Of a stretch of DNA of 6,213 nt, positions 1 through 4,828 are shown one piece after another. A program made the position numbers and the translations under genes. The stretch covers positions 1 to 6,213 of the forward strand of contig JBPBQE010000272.1 of the NCBI GenBank assembly GCA_050954595.1. The letters run 5' to 3'. Each line of letters begins with the position of its first letter. The first letter of the stretch is position 1. A model generated the notes under the pieces. The model was not told where the DNA came from. It ran no database searches and saw nothing but the letters and a program-made list of their open reading frames with translations. The DNA comes from JAVVHH01 sp050954595. Its GTDB lineage: Bacteria > Pseudomonadota > Alphaproteobacteria > Acetobacterales > Acetobacteraceae.

Positions 1-194
1 CCGGAGCAGGCCAGCGTCAGCGATCCCCGCGCGAGCTGCCGCGGCACGCTGACGGCCGCGAGCGCCGGCCCGACGATGACGGGCCAATCCGCCATGAGTT
101 GTGCCGCACCGGCCGATCGCGACCGGAACACCGGCCGCGTGATGGCCGGCAACAACGCGCCGATCGACCGGGGACCGCTATAGAAACGGCTCAC
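1..194 (-). CDS. DUF721/DciA-family protein, 5' part only (runs off the left edge)
   Basis: Reading the minus strand from a GTG at 194 gives an open frame of 64 codons to the window edge, beginning MSRFYSGPRSIGALLPAITR. It continues with LMADWPVIVGPALAAVSVPR at about residues 33-52 and a run GSLTLACS at the edge. The pattern 'W..IVG..LA....P..L..G.L.....' is typical of the N-terminal half of DUF721 proteins. In bacteria these include DciA, which helps load the replicative DnaB helicase. An AAGGAGG lies 11 bases before the GTG. A second in-frame start is the ATG at 251; it would add 19 Gly/Lys/Glu-rich residues and leave only 9 bases to the mutY start. I prefer 194 because of the ribosome-binding site and because the conserved part starts just after it. 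Family assignment is from motif memory; the DciA role is inferred from the family. Confidence 0.7.
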   Translation of the reverse strand, partial: MSRFYSGPRSIGALLPAITRPVFRSRSAGAAQLMADWPVIVGPALAAVSVPRQLARGSLTLACS

Positions 195-260
195 CCGTTC
201 CGATGCCTCCTTGCCCGCGCCCTCCTTGCCCCCAGCGTCGTCGCTCGCCATACCGGCCCC

Positions 261-1313
261 GTGCTCCCAACTCCTCCAGCCGCCGACCTCCTGCGGTGGT
301 ACGACCGGCATCGCCGCTCTATGCCATGGCGCGCCACGCCGGGCGAGGTGCCGGACCCGTATCGGGTGTGGCTGTCGGAGATCATGCTGCAACAAACCAC
401 GGTTGCGACGGTCGGGCCTTACTTCGCCAAGTTCCTGGCGCGCTTTCCCACCGTCGGCGCCCTGGCCGCGGCTGACGAGGACTCCGTGCTGCAGGCCTGG
501 GCCGGGCTGGGCTACTACGCGCGGGCGCGCAACCTGCACCGCTGCGCCGGGATCGTCGCGGCCTCCGGCGGCTTCCCGAACGATCTGGTCGGCTTGCGCG
601 CCCTCCCCGGCATCGGCGACTACACCGCGGCCGCCGTCGCCAGCATCGCTTTCGGCATCCCGGTCGTCCCCGTCGACGGCAACGTCGAGCGCGTCGCCTC
701 CCGCATCTTCGCCATCGACCGCCCGCTCCCGGCCGCCCGCGCCGCCATCGCCGCCGCCGCCCGCACCCTCGGCCACGACCCGGCCGCCATCGCCCGCCCC
801 GCCGATTTCACCCAGGCCCTGTTCGACCTCGGCGCCACCATCTGCACCCCCCGCACCCCGGCCTGCGCCCTCTGCCCTTGGCGCCCCCACTGCGCCGCCC
901 AAGCTGCCGGAATCCAGGCCACGCTCCCCGTCAAGGCGCCCAAGGCCACCCGGCCCATCCGCTACGGCGCCCATTTCTGGCTCCAATCCACCGCCGGCGA
1001 CGTGCTGCTCCGCCGCCGCCCCTCGACCGGCTTGCTGGGCGGCATGCTCGAGCTTCCCGGCGCGGCCTGGCGGCCCGAACCCTGGCCCCGGCCCGACGCC
1101 CTCGCCGAGGCGCCGCAACCCGCCGACTGGCACTTCGCCGGCACGGCCAGACACGTCTTCACACATTTCGAATTGCTCGCCGACGTTTACCGCGCCCGCG
1201 TCGAAATTATCACCGCTCCAGGACTGCATCGGCCCGCGGATTCATTGGGCGGAGAAGCCCTGCCGACCGTCATGCGCCGCTGTATCGAAATTGCGCAAAA
1301 ACCCGCAGGCTGA
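261..1313 (+). CDS. mutY: A/G-specific adenine DNA glycosylase MutY
   Basis: MutY removes adenine mispaired with 8-oxoguanine, preventing G:C to T:A mutations. With the GTG start at 261 the protein is 350 aa, the usual family length. Visible landmarks are catalytic Glu40 in WLSEIMLQQT and the helix-hairpin-helix LRALPGIGDYTAAAVA (about 112-127). Catalytic Asp139 lies in VPVDGNVERV. Cys195, 202, 205 and 211 have the C-X6-C-X2-C-X5-C spacing of the [4Fe-4S] cluster. The C-terminal NUDIX-like 8-oxoG-recognition domain follows (about 234-345), with GGMLELPG and HVFTHFEL, equivalent to the FSH loop. The frame stays open upstream to a TTG at 99, but that segment is low-complexity and lies over the opposite-strand DUF721 gene. 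The GTG at 261 sits just before the conserved LLRWYDRHRRSMPWR region; no good Shine-Dalgarno is seen. It diverges from the DUF721 gene, so any promoter lies in or beside 195-260. All key residues are present. Confidence 0.97.
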   Translation: MLPTPPAADLLRWYDRHRRSMPWRATPGEVPDPYRVWLSEIMLQQTTVATVGPYFAKFLARFPTVGALAAADEDSVLQAWAGLGYYARARNLHRCAGIVAASGGFPNDLVGLRALPGIGDYTAAAVASIAFGIPVVPVDGNVERVASRIFAIDRPLPAARAAIAAAARTLGHDPAAIARPADFTQALFDLGATICTPRTPACALCPWRPHCAAQAAGIQATLPVKAPKATRPIRYGAHFWLQSTAGDVLLRRRPSTGLLGGMLELPGAAWRPEPWPRPDALAEAPQPADWHFAGTARHVFTHFELLADVYRARVEIITAPGLHRPADSLGGEALPTVMRRCIEIAQKPAG

Positions 1314-1368
1314 TTCACCTGGCGTTAATATCTTTCCTGCATATTCCAGTCAGCCCAACAAAACGGGG

Positions 1369-1388
1369 GCTTGATCTGATGATTAAGC
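1369..1388 (+). promoter_or_regulatory. Hairpin in the flagellin leader, directly upstream of the ribosome-binding site
   Basis: GCTTGAT (1369-1375) pairs with ATTAAGC (1382-1388) around the 6-base loop CTGATG, giving a 7-bp stem with one G-U wobble. The Shine-Dalgarno AAGAAGG (1389-1395) starts at the very next base, followed by a 9-base spacer to the ATG at 1405. In alphaproteobacteria such as Caulobacter, FlbT acts on the 5' untranslated region of flagellin mRNA. Both flbT and flaF lie just downstream here. The hairpin is therefore a candidate control element; the structure is seen, the role is inferred. Confidence 0.4.
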
Positions 1389-1404
1389 AAGAAGGCAACT
1401 CAAC

Positions 1405-2343
1405 ATGTCACTTAACTCTGTAAACACGAACATTTCGGCCCAAGTCGCGCTCCAGTCCTTGAACGCGACCAACTCAAATCTGCAAGCCACGCAAAAGCGC
1501 ATCAGCACCGGCTATCGCGTCGCCGATGCGACCGATGACGGCGCCGCCTTCGCCGTGGCCCAGAAGGTTCGGGCCGACACCGGCGCGTTGACCACCGTCA
1601 ACCAGCAGCTTGGCAGTGCCAAGGGATTGGTCGGCACGGCGATCACCGGCTTAACGTCGGTTTCCAACACGCTTATCGCTGCCAAGTCGCTTCTGGTGAA
1701 AATCGGTGACTCCTCGATCTCGAGCGATCAGCGCGACCAGTATGTGACGTCGTTCGCGAGCCTCGTTACGCAGGTCGCGAACACTGTTGACGGCTCGACC
1801 TACAACGGCAAGTCGCTCCTTGGAAAGTCGGTCGCCACAGCGGCGGCCAGCGGGGCAGTGAGCCTGGACGTGTCCGTCATCTCCAACGAATCCGGTAGTC
1901 AGTCGACGATTAAGGGCGAAGACAACTCGACCTTGGCCGCAAGCCTCGCCGGCCTTATCGGCGGCACGGCAACGACGAGCACGGCCGGCGTGACGACGTT
2001 CGTCTTCACCTCCGCGACTGGAACGGCCTCCGCTTCCGCACAAACCGCTGCAGCCGCGGCGCTGAGCAGCACCAATGCGACCACTTCGATCAGTGGCCTG
2101 CAGGGCAGTGTCGCCACCTCGCTGAACCAGGCTGGTGCCGACAGCAACTTCTTGGACGCGACGATCACGTTCAACTCGTCCAAGATCGACAGCCTCAACG
2201 CCGGCCTCGGTGCCCTCATCGATGCCGACTTGAGCAAGGAGTCGGCCAACCTGCAGGCGCTGCAGATCCGTCAGCAGCTGGGCACGCAAGCCCTGTCGTT
2301 GGCGAACCAGAGCCCGCAGTCTCTGCTCAGCCTGTTCAAGTAA
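1405..2343 (+). CDS. fliC: Flagellin, short form
   Basis: This is the flagellar filament subunit, 312 aa with no cysteine. The N-terminal D0/D1 part (about 1-140) begins MSLNSVNTNISAQVALQSLN and has the flagellin signature around STGYRVADATDDGAAFAVAQ (35-54), then TYNGKSLLG at 132-140. The C-terminal D1/D0 helices (about 230-312) include ESANLQALQIRQQLGTQALS and end NQSPQSLLSLFK. Between them (about 141-228) is an Ala/Ser/Thr-rich segment with no large D2/D3 domains, as is common for short alphaproteobacterial flagellins. AAGAAGG lies 9 bases before the ATG. Codon use is balanced and less extreme in GC than that of mutY, consistent with a highly expressed gene. A strong terminator follows, then flbT and flaF. 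No convincing sigma-28 or sigma-54 promoter was found in the 91-base gap after mutY. Which flagellin paralogue this is in the genome cannot be told from the window; the symbol is generic. Confidence 0.96.
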   Translation: MSLNSVNTNISAQVALQSLNATNSNLQATQKRISTGYRVADATDDGAAFAVAQKVRADTGALTTVNQQLGSAKGLVGTAITGLTSVSNTLIAAKSLLVKIGDSSISSDQRDQYVTSFASLVTQVANTVDGSTYNGKSLLGKSVATAAASGAVSLDVSVISNESGSQSTIKGEDNSTLAASLAGLIGGTATTSTAGVTTFVFTSATGTASASAQTAAAAALSSTNATTSISGLQGSVATSLNQAGADSNFLDATITFNSSKIDSLNAGLGALIDADLSKESANLQALQIRQQLGTQALSLANQSPQSLLSLFK

Positions 2344-2350
2344 ACTAGGC

Positions 2351-2384
2351 TCCGGCGGCGGGTTCTCCGCCGCCGGATTTCTTT
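2351..2384 (+). terminator. Intrinsic terminator after the flagellin gene
   Basis: TCCGGCGGCGG (2351-2361) and CCGCCGCCGGA (2367-2377) form a perfect 11-bp GC-rich stem with a 5-base loop GTTCT, followed directly by TTTCTTT (2378-2384). It begins 7 bases after the flagellin stop codon. It should end most flagellin transcripts, so flbT-flaF would be expressed by read-through or from a weak promoter of their own. Confidence 0.92.
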
Positions 2385-2416
2385 GACATCAATTTTGAAA
2401 GCTAGAGGCTGACAGT

Positions 2417-2848
2417 ATGTCGAACCTCGTTTTGGAACTTCGGCAAGGGGAGACGATGATCATAAACGGCGCGCCGATCCGTTTCCGCACGAAAGCCCGC
2501 ATCGAGTTGACGGCGCACGCCCGTTTCTTGTTCGGCAAGCAGATCATGTCGCCTGAGGCAGCCGACAGCCCGGCCCGGCGGCTCTATTTCGCCCTGCAAT
2601 CCGCCTACATCGGCACCGATGAGGAACGAGTTCAGGGCCTCGAGACCGCCCGCGCACTCACCGCCGCGTTCAAGGAAGCCACGACTTCGGCCCTCGCCCG
2701 CGAAATCCTCGATCGTGCACTTGCCGCCGCCGAAGCGGACGAGTGTTACACCGCCCTCAAACTAGCGCGCCGCATCATCCGTCACGAGGACGCTCTCCTC
2801 GGCCGTTCCACCGGTCCCGTGGAGGAAGTCGCACAATGCATGGCCTGA
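2417..2848 (+). CDS. flbT: FlbT, flagellin mRNA regulator (flagellar biosynthesis repressor)
   Basis: FlbT is a small cytoplasmic protein that in alphaproteobacteria acts on flagellin mRNA; in Caulobacter it destabilises it or blocks its translation until the hook is complete. The 143-aa product matches the family in size and in order of motifs. These are an N-terminal beta-rich part with LRQGETMIINGAPIRF (8-23), the hallmark region IMSPEAADSPARRLYFAL (43-60), and a helical C-terminal part with YTALKLARRIIRHEDALL (111-128), matching the family's 'Y.AL...R.LI.YE..L'. AGAGG (2404-2408) lies 8 bases before the ATG. It is 73 bases from the flagellin stop, beyond the terminator, and its end overlaps the start of flaF by 13 bases, suggesting translational coupling. 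Confidence 0.93.
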   Translation: MSNLVLELRQGETMIINGAPIRFRTKARIELTAHARFLFGKQIMSPEAADSPARRLYFALQSAYIGTDEERVQGLETARALTAAFKEATTSALAREILDRALAAAEADECYTALKLARRIIRHEDALLGRSTGPVEEVAQCMA

Positions 2849-3177
2849 ATGCGACGCGCGCCTATCAAGCACGCTCGGCGGATCGCAACCTCCGAGACCA
2901 GGAAGCCGATGTTTTTCGGCGCGCCACTGCCGCATTGCGACATGCGCAATCTGCCGACGAGATGGACCGCGTTCGCGCGCTGGCCGACAACAGCCAGCTT
3001 TGGATGACCGTGGTTTTTCTCGTCAAGGACCCGTCCAACGCGTTGCCCGAGGCGATCCGTGGATCGGTTGCTTCGATCGGCATGGCCGTGCAACGCGAGA
3101 TGGATGCCAAGGAGCCAGACTTGGCATTTTTGATCGGCATCAACGAACAAATGACCGCTGGGCTCATGGGGATCTAG
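2836..3177 (+). CDS. flaF: FlaF, flagellin synthesis/secretion regulator
   Basis: FlaF is a small helical alphaproteobacterial protein needed for flagellin production and partner-antagonist of FlbT. With the ATG at 2836 the product is 113 aa. It begins MHGLNATRAYQ, like the family's short N-terminus with a conserved A-Y pair. It then shows the mostly helical pattern ending in NSQLWMTVVFLVKDPSNALP (52-71), matching the family's 'N..LW..F...L..P.N.LP', and LAFLIGINEQMTAGLMG near the C-terminus. GGAGGA (2821-2826) lies 9 bases before this ATG, inside the end of flbT, which fixes the start. The frame is open further upstream to 2743, but that stretch is flbT read out of frame. The order here is flagellin-flbT-flaF. 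A hairpin begins at the last base of the stop codon. Confidence 0.9.
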   Translation: MHGLNATRAYQARSADRNLRDQEADVFRRATAALRHAQSADEMDRVRALADNSQLWMTVVFLVKDPSNALPEAIRGSVASIGMAVQREMDAKEPDLAFLIGINEQMTAGLMGI

Positions 3178-3221
3178 TCAGACCATCAAGGTCTGACCAT
3201 GGGCCTCGAGTTAATCGAGGC
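3177..3221 (+). terminator. Two tandem hairpins after flaF, possible transcript end
   Basis: GTCAGACC (3177-3184) pairs with GGTCTGAC (3190-3197) around ATCAA. Six bases later GCCTCGA (3203-3209) pairs with TCGAGGC (3215-3221) around GTTAA. Both stems are perfect (8 and 7 bp) with 5-base loops. Neither is followed by a clear U-tract, so they may protect the 3' end of the flagellar transcript or be weak or Rho-assisted terminators. Confidence 0.4.
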
Positions 3222-3388
3222 TAGTTCTCCAACTATGCACAGGCGCTTGCCTAACAACGCCGATGCAGTGCTTCTGCTGTCTGTTAAACAATATTCGATA
3301 CGGATTCGGAATTATTTCCGATGCCCACTTGATTTGTGACTGAGTTAGCTGGCTTTGTCACAGCTAGCTTCTCGCCAGAGGTGCCTCA

Positions 3389-3408
3389 ACCGTCGCTACA
3401 TCGACGGT
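3389..3408. repeat. Inverted repeat (7-bp stem)
   Basis: ACCGTCG (3389-3395) and CGACGGT (3402-3408) are perfect inverted repeats separated by CTACAT. No U-tract follows on the plus strand. Function unknown; it lies about 285 bases upstream of alr. Confidence 0.5.
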
Positions 3409-3512
3409 CGAGCCTGCCTAGAGACGAAGGTGCTGGCTACCGGATAGTAAGCAGAATTCTCCAGGGCTATTGGTCCCGGGCTACACGATTACCCACCCAC
3501 ATGTTCGGCCAG

Positions 3513-3555
3513 AACCGTCCCGCGATGATCATATCATCACGTGAATGGGACGGTT
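3513..3555. repeat. Nested inverted repeat: 9-bp outer stem with an inner 6-bp hairpin
   Basis: AACCGTCCC (3513-3521) pairs perfectly with GGGACGGTT (3547-3555). Inside it GATGAT (3524-3529) pairs with ATCATC (3533-3538) around CAT, leaving a small unpaired GC on one side and ACGTGAAT on the other. The structure lies about 136 bases upstream of the alr start. It could be an RNA element in an alr leader, a protein-binding palindrome, or a remnant of a mobile-element end. No U-tract follows, so a simple terminator is unlikely. Confidence 0.6.
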
Positions 3556-3691
3556 GCAGTCGACGCCGAGTCCGGGCAGCGTCGCCTGCGTCAAGGATTA
3601 TTGCTTGTTCCCCCAACCGGTTCAGTGCCAACCTTGCTGTGCCCATGAGATCTCAAGTGAGTTGGCCGACTCCTACCGGTAACGCAGTGCA

Positions 3692-4828
3692 GTGAGCGTC
3701 GCGGTCGCTTCCTCACCGTCTCTCGAGACGGCGGCTGCTGGCGCAGTCCTGACGATCGACCTGGCCGCGATCGGCGCCAATTATCGGCTGCTCCAATCTC
3801 ACAGCCGTCCCGCTCTTTGTGGAGCCGTCGTCAAGGCGGACGCCTATGGGCTTGGTGCCGCGCGCGTCGCGCCGGCCCTGTCGGCCGCCGGGTGCCGCCA
3901 TTTCTTCGTCGCTCACTTGGATGAAGGCGTGGCGCTCCGCCGCTGCCTCCATGCCGATATATCGATCTACATCATGCATGGCGTGTTCCCGGGCGGCGAG
4001 ACGCTGTGCCTCGCGCACGATCTCATTCCCGTCAGCAACAGTCCCGCCCAGCTTGCCCGCTGGGCCGCCCTCGCACGCGCGTCTGGCCGCCGTCTACCAG
4101 CCGTGCTCCAAGTCGACACCGGCATGGCCCGCTTCGGCTTCAGCGAAACCGACATCGTCAACCTCGCCGATGATGATCTCCGGCCGCTCACCCTGCGCTT
4201 CGTCATGAGCCATCTCGCCTGTGCCGACACACCCGAGCACCCCGCCAACACCGAGCAACGCGCCCGCTTCGACAATCTTCGGGCTCGTCTCCCTTCCGCT
4301 CCCGCTACCTTGGCCGCCTCCTCGGGAAGTTTCCTCGACCCTGTCTTCCACTACGACCTCGTTCGACCCGGCGCTGCTCTCTACGGCGTCGCTCCAACCG
4401 CCGGTCTGCCCAACCCGCTCAGCCCCGTCATCCGCCTGGATGCCAAGATCGTCCAACTGCGCGATGTCCCCGCCGGCACCCCGATCGGCTACGGACACTC
4501 CGTCCGAACACTCGCTCCCGCTCGCCTCGCCACCATCGCAGTCGGCTACGCGGACGGTTATCTCCGCAGCGGCAGCAATGGCGGTGCGGCTTGGTTCGGT
4601 GACATCGCTCTGCCGATCATGGGCCGCATTTCCATGGACAGCATCATACTTGACGCCTCGGCCGCGCCGGCCGGCGCCCTGGGTGAAGGCTCGTTCGTCG
4701 AACTGATCGGTCCGCACCGCGATGTCGACGCCGTCGCTGCCGATGCCGGCACGATCGGATATGAGGTGCTCACCAGCCTCGGCCGGCGCTATCATCGTCG
4801 TTATCTTTCGGAGGCCTCATCGGTTTGA
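3692..4828 (+). CDS. alr: Alanine racemase (PLP-dependent)
   Basis: Interconverts L- and D-alanine in the cytoplasm. The 378-aa protein has the usual length and all key motifs. PLP-binding Lys48 lies in AVVKADAYGLG, followed by the (beta/alpha)8 barrel with VDTGMARFGF (141-150), SHLACADTPEHP (173-184) and VRPGAALYG (224-232). The second catalytic base is Tyr267 in IGYGHS, 19 residues before Tyr286 of VGYADG, as in the Geobacillus enzyme (Tyr265/Tyr284). Then come MGRISMD (310-316) and a C-terminal beta domain. The first 17 residues precede the conserved AVLTIDL. The GTG at 3692 has no clear Shine-Dalgarno; it overlaps the TGA of a doubtful upstream frame as GTGA. The 3' end overlaps dadA by 4 bases (TTGA). 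Coupling to dadA suggests a catabolic, DadX-like role. If it is the only racemase in the genome, it must also supply D-Ala for the cell wall. Confidence 0.96.
   Translation: MSVAVASSPSLETAAAGAVLTIDLAAIGANYRLLQSHSRPALCGAVVKADAYGLGAARVAPALSAAGCRHFFVAHLDEGVALRRCLHADISIYIMHGVFPGGETLCLAHDLIPVSNSPAQLARWAALARASGRRLPAVLQVDTGMARFGFSETDIVNLADDDLRPLTLRFVMSHLACADTPEHPANTEQRARFDNLRARLPSAPATLAASSGSFLDPVFHYDLVRPGAALYGVAPTAGLPNPLSPVIRLDAKIVQLRDVPAGTPIGYGHSVRTLAPARLATIAVGYADGYLRSGSNGGAAWFGDIALPIMGRISMDSIILDASAAPAGALGEGSFVELIGPHRDVDAVAADAGTIGYEVLTSLGRRYHRRYLSEASSV
4810..4827 (+). promoter_or_regulatory. Ribosome-binding site and TTG start of dadA
   Basis: GGAGG at 4810-4814, inside the last codons of alr, is followed by a 10-base spacer and the TTG at 4825. 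The second residue is Lys and the third begins VLILGAG, exactly where the FAD-binding fold must start, and no ATG or GTG lies nearby in frame. This fixes the uncommon TTG start. Confidence 0.8.

Larger units (their letters stand above)
3178..3691. other. Gene-poor, more AT-rich gap rich in inverted repeats between flaF and alr
   Basis: About 514 bases without a convincing gene. Base composition is visibly less GC-rich than the flanks, with stretches such as TTAAACAATATTCGATA near 3284-3300. The short open frames present on either strand use codons rare in the neighbouring genes (TTA, CTA, ATA, AGA) and match no family I recognise. Instead the gap contains several separate inverted repeats: 3177-3221 (two), 3306-3321, 3335-3366 (two interleaved), 3389-3408 and 3513-3555. 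It must also hold any alr-dadA promoter, though I could not pick out a good -35/-10 pair. It could be a decayed gene or mobile-element remnant, a structured leader or small RNA, or plain regulatory DNA. Confidence 0.6.

Noticed and set aside
1128..1143. Sigma-54-like site TGGCAC-N5-CGGCA as a flagellin promoter
   Set aside because: The -24 box and GG/GC spacing fit, but the -12 TT is replaced by CG. It lies inside the mutY coding sequence about 260 bases before the flagellin start.
1314..1368. Flagellin promoter (sigma-28 or sigma-54) in the gap after mutY
   Set aside because: TGGC at about 1319-1322 and TGC at about 1338-1340 are 18 rather than 12 bases apart, and no GCCGATAA-like -10 is present. 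No promoter can be supported by eye.
211..1374. Long plus-strand frame of 387 codons overlapping mutY
   Set aside because: It is an out-of-frame shadow of mutY: Pro/Ser/Ala-rich low-complexity product, while the other frame carries every MutY catalytic and cluster residue.
1945..2090. Ala/Ser/Thr-rich middle of flagellin as an inserted repeat or frameshifted segment
   Set aside because: The frame is continuous, codon use is uniform, and variable low-complexity centres are normal for flagellins.
1651..2289. Minus-strand frame of 212 codons opposite the flagellin gene
   Set aside because: Arg/Gly-rich product without recognisable motifs; the plus strand is a clear flagellin. It is a GC-rich antisense shadow.
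2383..2388. TTGACA as a -35 box of an flbT promoter
   Set aside because: Perfect -35, but there is no acceptable -10 at 16-18 bases (the sequence there is around CTAGAGGCT). Mentioned only as a possibility.
3199..3339. Plus-strand 46-codon frame starting MGLELIEASS after flaF
   Set aside because: Starts between the two tandem hairpins, has no ribosome-binding site, and uses codons unlike its neighbours.
3467..3646. Minus-strand 59-codon frame in the flaF-alr gap
   Set aside because: Short, no Shine-Dalgarno or family resemblance that I can name, and it spans the nested hairpin; not enough to call a gene.
4094..4795. Minus-strand frame of 233 codons opposite alr
   Set aside because: Mirrors alr codon structure and has no recognisable domain; alr is complete on the other strand.
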